Below, piece after piece: positions 52,567-60,543 of a stretch of 64,000 bases of DNA. This DNA is from Brassicibacter mesophilus (GTDB taxonomy: Bacteria; Bacillota; Clostridia; Tissierellales; Proteiniboraceae): contig NZ_JBNPXI010000015.1 of assembly GCF_050433385.1 (NCBI RefSeq), positions 1-64,000 of the forward strand, read 5' to 3'. The notes beneath the pieces are model-generated. The model searched no databases and was not told the DNA's origin. It saw only the letters and a program-made list of their open reading frames with translations. Position 1 is the stretch's first letter. Every line of letters starts with the position of its first letter. A program made the translations under genes and the position numbers.

Positions 52567-52600
52567 AAACCGTTATGTCATAGGCATAGCGGTTTTTTTA
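52567..52600 (+). terminator. Terminator of the protease gene
   Basis: AAACCGTTATG / CATAGCGGTTT (one G-U) hairpin with a 7-nt loop followed by TTTTTTA. The remaining gap to 52796 is AT-rich with no gene seen. Confidence 0.85.
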
Positions 52601-52795
52601 TAAAAACTATTTTACAAAACTATAATATTTACTTTATAATGTATATTAAATCACAGTATCACATTAATATATAGATATATAATTTATTCCACAAGTCATC
52701 GGAAATTTCATTAAGAAAAAATTAACTTAATTTTTATATTAATTTAATATTTTTATATTATAATCATATTAAATAAATAAAAAGGATGAGCAAAT

Positions 52796-53335
52796 ATGAG
52801 ATTTTTAGGAAAATGCTTTGTATTTGGAGACAAGAAACTATTTTATTTCATTAATAAAAATATAAGCTGTAGCTTTCTAAATAGAATTATGCCTTTTATT
52901 ACAGAACTAGGAGGGGCTATATTTTCTAGTATACTTCCTCTGCTCTTGATAATCATAAACGCAGGGAAGTCAAGAATACTAGGGATTGAAATATTAGCCT
53001 CATTGTCAGTAAGTCAAGTATTTGTTCAGCTGTTAAAAAGGATGTTAACAAGAGAAAGGCCTTATAATATTTTACAGAATATAAACACATTTGGTATTAA
53101 ACTTAAGGACTATTCATTTCCATCTGGACATACAACTGCAAGTTTTTCCATGGCAACCATTTTATCACTTTATATGCCTCAGATGATGATGCTTTTTGTT
53201 ATTGCCGCGTTTGTAGTAGGTATATCAAGGATTTATCTAGCGGTACACTATCCTTCAGATGTTTTTGTTGGGATTATTTTAGGAACTGCTTCATCGTTTG
53301 TTACACATTCATATTTTTTAAATTATATGGCTTAG
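52796..53335 (+). CDS. PAP2-family membrane phosphatase (undecaprenyl-diphosphatase-like)
   Basis: 179 aa, five to six membrane helices. The three PAP2 motifs are complete: KRMLTRERP (KX6RP), FPSGHTTASF (PSGH) and SRIYLAVHYPSDVFVG (SRX5HX3D). These form the catalytic site facing outside, which dephosphorylates lipid pyrophosphates such as undecaprenyl diphosphate or phosphatidylglycerol phosphate. ATG 52796 follows AAAAGGATGAG. A terminator follows closely, so it is a single-gene unit. The exact lipid substrate cannot be read from the sequence. Confidence 0.9.
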   Translation: MRFLGKCFVFGDKKLFYFINKNISCSFLNRIMPFITELGGAIFSSILPLLLIIINAGKSRILGIEILASLSVSQVFVQLLKRMLTRERPYNILQNINTFGIKLKDYSFPSGHTTASFSMATILSLYMPQMMMLFVIAAFVVGISRIYLAVHYPSDVFVGIILGTASSFVTHSYFLNYMA

Positions 53336-53342
53336 AATTCAT

Positions 53343-53372
53343 GGGAGTATCGGATTGATACTTCTTTTTTAA
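53343..53372 (+). terminator. Terminator of the PAP2 gene
   Basis: GAGTATC / GATACTT arms with a GGATT loop, followed by CTTTTTTAAT. Confidence 0.7.
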
Positions 53373-53391
53373 TAAATATTAAATTTAATAC

Positions 53392-53420
53392 TTTACAACT
53401 TTAGCGCAATAAAGTATAAT
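53392..53420 (+). promoter_or_regulatory. Sigma-A promoter of the amino-acid transporter genes
   Basis: TTTACA (53392-53397), 17 bp, TATAAT (53415-53420), about 40 bp before ATG 53462. Confidence 0.7.
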
Positions 53421-53461
53421 AACATCTATATTATTTATTAAAATAGAGGAGGCAATATATT

Positions 53462-54265
53462 ATGAAAAACAAAATTATAATTTTTTTTGTACTGATTATA
53501 TCAATGTCATTGATATTTAGTGGATGTGGAGAAAAACATTCAATTGATGATTCTCTAAATCAGATTAAAGAAAAAGGTGAATTTGTTGTAGGATTAGATG
53601 ATAGTTTCCCACCTATGGGATTTAGAGATAAAAAAGGTGAAATAGTTGGTTTTGATATAGATCTAGCAAAGGAAGCTGCGAAGAGAATAGGTGTAAATGT
53701 GGTTTTTAAGCCTGTTGATTGGGATGGTGTTGTTCTAAGTCTAAAAAACAAGGATATTGATGTAATATGGAATGGTCTAACTATTACTGAAGAAAGACAA
53801 AAGCAAATTAATTTTTCAAATGTTTATTTAGAAAATAGACAAATAATAGTAGTGCAAAATGAATCAGATATAAAATCTAAGTCAGATTTATCTGGAACAA
53901 CTGTTGGTTTACAGCTAGGAAGTAGTAGTGAAGCAGCACTATCGTCTGATAAAGATACGCAAAACTCATTAAAAGAAGTAAAAAAATATTCTAATAACAC
54001 TGAGGCATTAATGGATTTAGCTGCTGGAAGAGTAGATGCAGTAATAGTAGATGAGGTAGTTGGAAGATACTATATTGAGAAAAGAGCAGGTGTATATAAA
54101 GTTCTAGAGGATGATTTTGGGAAAGAGTCATATGGTGTAGGACTAAGAAAAGAAGATAAAAGCTTTTTAGAAGAGCTGAATAGAGTTTTAGATGAAATAA
54201 AAAAAGATGGAACCGGTGAACAAATATCTAATAAATGGTTTGGAGAGAATATAATTTCTAAGTAG
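53462..54265 (+). CDS. Polar amino-acid ABC transporter substrate-binding lipoprotein
   Basis: 267 aa with lipobox IFSGC (Cys near 22), so tethered outside. The mature domain opens with LNQIKEKGEFVVGLDDSFPPMGFRDKKGEIVGFDIDLAKEAAKRIG, the classic family-3 binding-protein start, followed by WDGVVLSLKNKDIDVIWNGLTITEERQKQINFSNVYLE with the ligand Arg, LSGTTVGLQLGSSSEAAL, and DAVIVDEVVGRYYIE. Specificity (cystine, arginine, glutamine) is not decidable by eye. ATG 53462 follows AGAGGAGG. It is 11 bp upstream of its permease. No ATPase gene accompanies the pair. Confidence 0.9.
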   Translation: MKNKIIIFFVLIISMSLIFSGCGEKHSIDDSLNQIKEKGEFVVGLDDSFPPMGFRDKKGEIVGFDIDLAKEAAKRIGVNVVFKPVDWDGVVLSLKNKDIDVIWNGLTITEERQKQINFSNVYLENRQIIVVQNESDIKSKSDLSGTTVGLQLGSSSEAALSSDKDTQNSLKEVKKYSNNTEALMDLAAGRVDAVIVDEVVGRYYIEKRAGVYKVLEDDFGKESYGVGLRKEDKSFLEELNRVLDEIKKDGTGEQISNKWFGENIISK

Positions 54266-54276
54266 GAGGATTTAAG

Positions 54277-54915
54277 GTGAATTATTTTATAGATGTTACA
54301 GGGTATATACTACAAGGTTGTATCATTACAATAAAATTATATCTAGTTACTGCCCTATTTTCTGTTCCTTTAGGAATAGCGTCGGCACTAGGAAAAATAT
54401 CATCTTCTAAAATATTAAAAAGCTTGTTAAGTATATATACATGGCTTTTTAGAGGAACTCCATTGCTATTGCAAATATTTTTTGCTTATTATGGGCTTCC
54501 TGTTTTAGGAATTACATTGAGTCCTTTCATGGCCGCAACACTAACTTTTATACTTAATTATGGTGCTTATTTGACTGAAATATTTAGAGCAGGAATTGAA
54601 TCTATAGATAAAGGGCAATATGAAGCAGCAAAGGCGTTAGGGTTCAATTACAGACAAACTATGGGATATATAATACTTCCTCAAACTGTTAGAAGAGTAT
54701 TACCTCCAACTTGTAACGAAGGCATCACGCTAATAAAGGATACTGCATTAGTAGCTGCTATAGGTATGGGTGATCTGTTAAGAGCTGCTAAAGAGGTTGT
54801 AACAAGAGACTTTACCATTACTCCTTTCATAATTGCAGCACTATTGTATCTTATGATGACAACTTTAATAATTTTAGTCTTTAGAAAACTAGAAGCAAGA
54901 TATTCCTATGAATAG
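54277..54915 (+). CDS. Polar amino-acid ABC transporter permease (HisM/GlnP type)
   Basis: 212 aa, five membrane helices. N-terminal GCIITIKLYLVTALFSVPLGIASALGK, WLFRGTPLLLQIFFAYYGLP and the coupling loop GIESIDKGQYEAAKALGFNYRQTMGYIILPQTVRRVLPP define the His/Glu/Gln family. GTG 54277 follows TAGGAGG. It forms a homodimer in this family. A terminator follows with no ATPase gene, so the ATPase is encoded elsewhere or shared with another system; the LolD-type ATPase 400 bp downstream belongs to a different operon. Confidence 0.9.
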   Translation: MNYFIDVTGYILQGCIITIKLYLVTALFSVPLGIASALGKISSSKILKSLLSIYTWLFRGTPLLLQIFFAYYGLPVLGITLSPFMAATLTFILNYGAYLTEIFRAGIESIDKGQYEAAKALGFNYRQTMGYIILPQTVRRVLPPTCNEGITLIKDTALVAAIGMGDLLRAAKEVVTRDFTITPFIIAALLYLMMTTLIILVFRKLEARYSYE

Positions 54916-54932
54916 AGAACATCCAACAATAA

Positions 54933-54985
54933 AAAATCTCCTTTAAAAGATGAAAACATCAATTAAAGGAGATTTTCTCGTGATA
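54933..54985 (+). terminator. Terminator of the amino-acid transporter genes
   Basis: AAAATCTCCTTTAA / TTAAAGGAGATTTT perfect 14-bp arms with a 16-nt loop, then CTCGTG; the U-rich end of the stem serves as tail. Confidence 0.75.
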
Positions 54986-55046
54986 AAGATAAAATGTATA
55001 TATTTAATTAATAATCATTTTCTGTGTAACAAAAAACAAGCAATTT

Positions 55047-55160
55047 TTAGCATCTACCATAGCCATAAGGCATAAATAAAACTACTAACAACAAGAAAAA
55101 GAATAGTAACTCAGTGCCATTATCTCCAAAGCCACCAAATAATCCTTTATTTTCAGCCAT
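55047..55160 (-). CDS. 37-aa hydrophobic coat-like mini-protein
   Basis: ATG 55160 follows AAAGGAGGTTGTATT. The product MAENKGLFGGFGDNGTELL is followed by a hydrophobic helix (about 19-30) and PYGYGRC. Tiny proteins with a glycine-rich start, one hydrophobic stretch and an aromatic/cysteine end are common in spore-formers (YjcZ-type sporulation proteins). A strong ribosome binding site supports it. It lies between a terminator and the efflux promoter on the opposite strand. Function not known; a spore or membrane role is inferred. Confidence 0.7.
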   Translation of the reverse strand: MAENKGLFGGFGDNGTELLFFFLLLVVLFMPYGYGRC

Positions 55161-55248
55161 AATACAACCTCCTTTATTTAATAACTTATTTCCTTACTTA
55201 ATACATTATATTAATAAAAAAATATAGTGTTACTTTTTATGTCTTGGA

Positions 55249-55301
55249 TTGACTACATGGTCAATAGATGATAAAATATTGCTAAGATGACCATGTGGTC
55301 A
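55249..55301 (+). promoter_or_regulatory. Efflux operon promoter with two TetR-type operators
   Basis: Promoter TTGACT (55249-55254), 17 bp, TAAAAT (55272-55277). Two related 14-bp palindromes flank it: TGACTACATGGTCA (55250-55263, overlapping the -35; one mismatch) and TGACCATGTGGTCA (55288-55301, just after the expected start; perfect 6-2-6). A TetR-family gene ends this operon and probably binds both. Confidence 0.75.
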
Positions 55302-55327
55302 AACAAGCTTATATCTGAGGTGAAATA

Positions 55328-56038
55328 ATGGATAAAAGTGTTTTAATGAAAGTAGAAAACTTATCAAAAGAATATCAAATGGGAGAAGTAACAGTAAGGG
55401 CACTACAGGAGGTTTCATTTGAAATTAATGAAGGAGAATTTGTTGTAATATTAGGTCCTAGTGGTTCAGGTAAGAGTACTTTATTAAATATACTTGGTGG
55501 CATGGATAAACCAACAACTGGAGAAGTCTTTTTACAAGAGCAAAGCATTACCGGCTACAATGATAAGGAATTAACCAGCTATAGGCGAGATAAAGTGGGT
55601 TTTGTTTTTCAGTTCTATAATCTTATGGCTAATTTAACAGCTAAAGAAAATGTAGAGTTAGCTACAGAAATATGCAAAGCTCCGCTAGATATTGATGAGA
55701 TACTAGAAAATGTTGGGTTACAAGACAGAAAAGACCATTTTCCTTCTCAGATGAGTGGTGGGGAGCAGCAAAGGGTTGCTATAGCAAGAGCTGTTGCCAA
55801 AAATCCACTATTATTATTATGTGACGAACCTACAGGAGCACTAGACTTTAAAACTGGAATATCTATATTGTCATTATTAAATAGAATAAATAAACAGTAT
55901 AACAAAACGGTAATTATTATTACACACAACTCTCCTATTGCTAATATGGGAGATAGAGTAATTAAGATGAGAAGTGGAAAGATTATTGAAAATATCATAA
56001 ATCCAAATCCAATAGAGCCTGAAAGGATTGCATGGTAA
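55328..56038 (+). CDS. MacB/LolD-type ABC transporter ATPase
   Basis: 236 aa. Walker A ILGPSGSGKST, Q-loop VFQFYNLMANLTAKENVELA, signature MSGGEQQRVAIARAV, Walker B LLLCDEPTGALDFKTG, and H-loop IIITHN. The family works with FtsX-type permeases by mechanotransmission. ATG 55328 follows TGAGGTGA. It overlaps the permease gene by 7 bp. It is the first gene of a four-gene operon (ATPase, permease, adaptor, TetR) under two operators. Confidence 0.92.
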   Translation: MDKSVLMKVENLSKEYQMGEVTVRALQEVSFEINEGEFVVILGPSGSGKSTLLNILGGMDKPTTGEVFLQEQSITGYNDKELTSYRRDKVGFVFQFYNLMANLTAKENVELATEICKAPLDIDEILENVGLQDRKDHFPSQMSGGEQQRVAIARAVAKNPLLLLCDEPTGALDFKTGISILSLLNRINKQYNKTVIIITHNSPIANMGDRVIKMRSGKIIENIINPNPIEPERIAW

Positions 56039-58386
56039 TGAAGAGGTTAGATTTAAGACTCTTAAGACTTATTAAAAATTCTAAAGGACAGTTTATAGCT
56101 ATAACAGTGCTTGTAATAGTCGGGCTTACTATTTACACTGCATTAAGTACTGCTATAGTAAATCTTGAGGACACTTTAAACTACTATTATGACGAAACAA
56201 ACTTTGCTGATATATTTGTTCAATTTTCAAAGGTTCCTGAGTCTGCTTTAGATAAGGTAAGGAGCGTCAATGGAGTCAAAGAAGTAGAGGGAAGAATAGT
56301 TTTTGATATACAAATGAAAACCGATGATAGCGATGAAAAAGTTAAAACTAGGATTGTTTCAATAGCTGATAACAGTATTATAAACAAATTATACATCACA
56401 GATGGAAACAATATAGAGACTAAAAGTAAGGATGCTATAGTAATTGAACAGTTTGCTAAAGCAAGAAATATACGTATTAACGATACTATAAAACCGTATA
56501 TTGAAGGAAGAACATTTAATCTAAACGTTAATGGAATATCGGCAAGTCCTGAATACGTATATTTAATGGAGAATGAACAGAGCTTTTTACCTATGCCAGA
56601 TAAATTTGGGATTATTTTTGTCTCGCAGGAATTTGCAAGACAAAACTTCGGCTTCAAAGACAGCTATAATGAGATTCTAATTACTGTAAAAGATAGAGAA
56701 CATGTAGATAGGATAAAAGACCAAGTTGAAAAGGTATTAAAGCAGTATGGTGTTAAAAGAATATATACTCGTGATGAACAATTAAGTCACCGTATGGTAT
56801 CAGAGGAAATTAAAGGAGTTAAGCAAACATCAAGCACAGTGCCTTTGATATTTCTAGGAGTTGCAGCTATTATAATTGCAGCTATGCTATCAAGGATGAT
56901 ACGAAATGATAGGATGTCCATAGGAGTACTTAAAGCACTTGGATACAGCAACATGAGTGTATTTATGCATTATATCAAGTATAGTATTATGATAGGGCTT
57001 ATTGGCTCAGTATTTGGAATTGTTTTGGGGACTATTTTATCAGGTAATATGGCTAAACTATATACTCAATTTTTTAATATTCCGATGCTTAAATTCAAAT
57101 TTTATTATGGATATATATTTTCTGCTATTTCTCTTTCTATTATTTTCTGTACTATAGCAGGTATTTGGGGAGCAAGAAGGGTACTTAAAATATTGCCTGC
57201 TGAGTCTATGAGACCTGAACCTCCAAAGCAGGGTGGGAGAGTTTTCTTAGATAAAATAGACATACTATGGAGTAATTTATCTTTTAGCTGGAAAATGGTA
57301 TTAAGAAATATACTAAGAAATAAAAAGAGATTTCTATTTATCACTTTAGGAATAGCAATGACATATGCAATAACACTTATGCCTGCTATAATGAATGCTG
57401 CCATAGATGATATATTTATTAATCATTACTCTGATTTCCAGAAGATGGATTATAATATTAACTTTAGTAAACCATTAAGTATTAATACAGTAAATGATAT
57501 TAAACACATTGTAGATGTAGAAAAAATTGAGCCCAAAATAGAATTCCCTTTTGAAATTGTATATGGAAATAGTAAGATTGTAGCTAATATTATAGGGGTG
57601 TATAGTAATACAGAGTTCTACGGATTTAAAAATATAAATGGGCAGAGTATAGATCTACCTAGTGAAGGAATTGTACTTTCAGAAGGCTTAGCAAGATTTA
57701 TAGGCGTTCATAAAGGTGACAAAGTAAAGATAAAGACATTTATTCCTAATAAGGATGACGTTTATGTTGAAGTAAAGGATATCATTAAGCAATCACTAGG
57801 GACAAATGGATACATGAATATTGATGCTATGAGTAGTGAGCTTTTAGATAAAAATCTTATTACAGGAGTTTATATAGATTCTGCTGATGATGTGAAAGGA
57901 AAACTTGAAGATATAAAAAATATATCATCTATACAGTCACTGTATGATATGAAATCAATATTTGAACAGTTTATGGGATTAATGATGGTTTCTATAAGTA
58001 TGATGGTATTATTTGCAGGAATACTAGGATTTGTAATAGTTTATAATTCAACTATCATGAATATAGCAGAGAGAAGATTAGAATTTTCATCACTAAGGGT
58101 TATGGGGTTTTCAAAGAATGAGATTTTCAAAATCGTGTCTAAGGAAAATGCAATAATGACTGTTGCTGGAATCATATTTGGTATTCCACTAGGTCAATCC
58201 ATGTTGACTTCACTAGAAACGGTATTTAGTACTGAAATATATACCATTGAGATGAATCCATCACTATATAGTTATATAATTACAGCGGCTCTTACTATAG
58301 TTTTTGTTGTATTAGCACAATTAGCAACCTATAAGAAAATAAATAAGCTTGATTTTATTGAAGCATTGAAAAATAGAATCTCTTAA
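56032..58386 (+). CDS. FtsX/MacB-like permease with two FtsX domains
   Basis: 784 aa. Helix 1 (about 17-37), an extracytoplasmic domain (about 40-265), then three helices (about 270-390). After a Pro-rich cytoplasmic linker (ESMRPEPPKQGGRVFLDK) the layout repeats: helix near 440, extracytoplasmic domain (about 465-640) and three helices to the end. Both FtsX domains contain the marker (GVLKALGYSNMSVF; SSLRVMGFSKNEIF). Start ATG 56032 overlaps the ATPase stop; ATG 56038 is also possible. It forms the export machine with the ATPase and the HlyD-like adaptor that follows after 12 bp. Confidence 0.9.
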   Translation: MVMKRLDLRLLRLIKNSKGQFIAITVLVIVGLTIYTALSTAIVNLEDTLNYYYDETNFADIFVQFSKVPESALDKVRSVNGVKEVEGRIVFDIQMKTDDSDEKVKTRIVSIADNSIINKLYITDGNNIETKSKDAIVIEQFAKARNIRINDTIKPYIEGRTFNLNVNGISASPEYVYLMENEQSFLPMPDKFGIIFVSQEFARQNFGFKDSYNEILITVKDREHVDRIKDQVEKVLKQYGVKRIYTRDEQLSHRMVSEEIKGVKQTSSTVPLIFLGVAAIIIAAMLSRMIRNDRMSIGVLKALGYSNMSVFMHYIKYSIMIGLIGSVFGIVLGTILSGNMAKLYTQFFNIPMLKFKFYYGYIFSAISLSIIFCTIAGIWGARRVLKILPAESMRPEPPKQGGRVFLDKIDILWSNLSFSWKMVLRNILRNKKRFLFITLGIAMTYAITLMPAIMNAAIDDIFINHYSDFQKMDYNINFSKPLSINTVNDIKHIVDVEKIEPKIEFPFEIVYGNSKIVANIIGVYSNTEFYGFKNINGQSIDLPSEGIVLSEGLARFIGVHKGDKVKIKTFIPNKDDVYVEVKDIIKQSLGTNGYMNIDAMSSELLDKNLITGVYIDSADDVKGKLEDIKNISSIQSLYDMKSIFEQFMGLMMVSISMMVLFAGILGFVIVYNSTIMNIAERRLEFSSLRVMGFSKNEIFKIVSKENAIMTVAGIIFGIPLGQSMLTSLETVFSTEIYTIEMNPSLYSYIITAALTIVFVVLAQLATYKKINKLDFIEALKNRIS

Positions 58387-58398
58387 GGGGGTCTTCGA

Positions 58399-59631
58399 AT
58401 GAAAAAAATGAAATATGTCATTATTGCTACAGTATTATTAGCTATGGTGGGTGTAGGTGTATACTTTGCAAAAGGTAATAGTGCAGTAAAGGTTGAAACT
58501 TTTACTGCGAAGCGTGACGATATAAAAAGTTTCATAGATGAAACTGCAACAGTTAAAGCAAATAACCAGAGAATAGTATATTCGAAAAGTGTTGGAGAAG
58601 TGCTTAAGCTAGATGTTAGTGCAGGAGAAGAGATAAAAAAAGGAGACATTATTGCAGTTTTAAATACTGAGGAAGCGGAGCTACAGATTAAAAGTCTGAA
58701 GGCTAAGAAAAACGCATTACTAGCTTCATACAGTGAAGCTACAAAGCTTCCTGATAAAGAGATAATTAATAAAGCAGAAGCTAATGTTAGAAGTATTGAA
58801 ATATTAGTAGAAAATGCAAAAAATGATGCAGAGAAAAGTAAAAAGTTATTTGAAGAGGGAGCAATAAGTGAAGATAATTATCAAAATGCATTAAACAATC
58901 TTAAGATTCAGCAGGAAGCATTAGAAGTAGCAAAAAATGAACTTGCAAGTATTAAAAAAGGGCCTTCTGAAAACATAAAGAAGCAATATGAAGCTCAGAT
59001 ATCTGAGATAGATTATCAGATTGATATTTTAAATAAAAATAAGGGAAATTCTTTAATTGAAGCGCCTATTGATGGAATAGTTCTTGAAACATATGTAAAG
59101 GAAGGAGCATACCTACAGCCTGGGGTGCCTGTTTTAGAAATCGGTAATGGAAATGACTTATACCTTGAGGTAGACATTTTAGTAAGCGAAATAGGCGAAA
59201 TAAAAGAAAATGCACCAGTTATAGTGTATAATGATGATTTGGATATTGAAAACATCACTGGAGTAGTTACAAAGATATATCCAAAAGCTTTTAGCAAAAT
59301 CTCAGACCTAGGGATAGAGCAAAAAAGAGTTAAAATAGAGATCGACTTGAATAATGATACAGATAGGCTAAAGGTAGGCTATGATGTAAATGCAAAGATA
59401 GTAACAAATGAAAAGAAAAATTCAATCATAGTTCCTGATAGTGCAGTATTTGATTATGAGGATGGAGATTATGTATATATATTAAACGAAAATACAGCAG
59501 GATTAAGAAAAGTCGAGACTGGTATTGAAGGTGAAGATATGATTGAAATAATATCTGGAGTAAAAACAGGAGAACGTGTTATATTAAGTCCAGATGAGAA
59601 GATAAAAGAAGGTGTAGAAGTCAAATATTAG
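58399..59631 (+). CDS. HlyD/MacA-like membrane fusion protein
   Basis: 410 aa. N-terminal helix (about 5-23) as an anchor, a biotinyl-lipoyl-like domain (VKANNQRIVYSKSVGEVLKLDVSAGEEIKKGDIIAVLNTEEAELQ), a long coiled-coil hairpin (about 90-215, rich in Lys/Glu/Ala), a second lipoyl half (APIDGIVLETYVKEGAYLQPGVPVLEIGNG), a beta-barrel domain and a C-terminal membrane-proximal domain. ATG 58399 has GGGGGTC upstream. In Gram-positives such adaptors contact the wall side and the FtsX permease. The cargo could be a peptide or drug. Confidence 0.9.
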   Translation: MKKMKYVIIATVLLAMVGVGVYFAKGNSAVKVETFTAKRDDIKSFIDETATVKANNQRIVYSKSVGEVLKLDVSAGEEIKKGDIIAVLNTEEAELQIKSLKAKKNALLASYSEATKLPDKEIINKAEANVRSIEILVENAKNDAEKSKKLFEEGAISEDNYQNALNNLKIQQEALEVAKNELASIKKGPSENIKKQYEAQISEIDYQIDILNKNKGNSLIEAPIDGIVLETYVKEGAYLQPGVPVLEIGNGNDLYLEVDILVSEIGEIKENAPVIVYNDDLDIENITGVVTKIYPKAFSKISDLGIEQKRVKIEIDLNNDTDRLKVGYDVNAKIVTNEKKNSIIVPDSAVFDYEDGDYVYILNENTAGLRKVETGIEGEDMIEIISGVKTGERVILSPDEKIKEGVEVKY

Positions 59632-59719
59632 ATGAGAAGTAATTTGCAGATAATTATTTCCAGAATTTGAATATGAAAAATAGAATGTTAGAAAAGAATA
59701 TTATGGAAGGTGTATTGAT

Positions 59720-60355
59720 TTGTTTGAAAGCTTTGAGAATTTATCAGAAGAAAAAAGAAATAGGATAATTGATGTATGTATTGAGGAATTTGCAGAGCAT
59801 GGATATAAAAAAGGCTCTACTAATGAAATTACAAAAAAAGCAGGAATATCTAAGGGTATACTGTTTCACTACTTTAAAAATAAAAAAAATTTATACCTAT
59901 ATATTGTTGATCATGTAATGAATAATTTTAGTAAAACTTTATTTAATCAAATCGAAAATATGGATAGCGATGATATATTCAATGTAATAAAAAATGTTAC
60001 ATTAATGAAGATGAAAGTATTTTCTCAATCCCCTATAGTTTATGAGTTTATGGTAAATGCTTTTTTGTCTCCACCTGAAGAAATAGAAGAAGATATAAAA
60101 AATAGATATTTTCAAATTTATAATGAGAGCTTTAGAATATTGATTCAAAAGCTTGATACTACTAATCTAAAAAAAGACATAAACGAAAAAAAAGCTATTG
60201 AACTATTATTCATTGCATTAGATGCAATTGCTAATAAATACATTAAGGAATATAAAGGAAGAGAAAAAGATATAATTGAGGAAGCAGATAAAATTATAAA
60301 AGAATTCGATCAGTATATGTATATATTGAAATGGGGATTTTACGATAAAGCCTAG
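59720..60355 (+). CDS. TetR-family transcriptional regulator
   Basis: 211 aa. The N-terminal HTH is classic: NRIIDVCIEEFAEHGYKKGSTNEITKKAGISKGILFHYFKNKKNLYLYIV (residues about 11-60). The C-terminal part is all-helical and acidic, the usual ligand-binding and dimer domain. Start TTG 59720 follows GGAAGGTG. It is the last gene of the efflux operon (88 bp after the adaptor gene, with no terminator seen between), and the two palindromes at 55250 and 55288 are its likely operators. It would then be an autoregulated, drug-inducible repressor. Ligand unknown. Confidence 0.9.
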   Translation: MFESFENLSEEKRNRIIDVCIEEFAEHGYKKGSTNEITKKAGISKGILFHYFKNKKNLYLYIVDHVMNNFSKTLFNQIENMDSDDIFNVIKNVTLMKMKVFSQSPIVYEFMVNAFLSPPEEIEEDIKNRYFQIYNESFRILIQKLDTTNLKKDINEKKAIELLFIALDAIANKYIKEYKGREKDIIEEADKIIKEFDQYMYILKWGFYDKA

Positions 60356-60358
60356 ATG

Positions 60359-60385
60359 ACCAGCTGAAATAAGCTGGTTTTTATT
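60359..60385 (+). terminator. Terminator of the efflux operon
   Basis: ACCAGCT / AGCTGGT arms with a 6-nt loop followed by TTTTATTT. Confidence 0.75.
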
Positions 60386-60543
60386 TGAAAATACAGTTAT
60401 TAATAAATCTTAATAAGTAATTAATTAAAGATTAACAAAATTCTGAAAAAACATTTATATAATATAAGTATAACAAAAATACCATAAGTTTGAATAAACG
60501 AAAAAAACAGTAAATATGATTTAATTATTAGGGGGGATTATTA

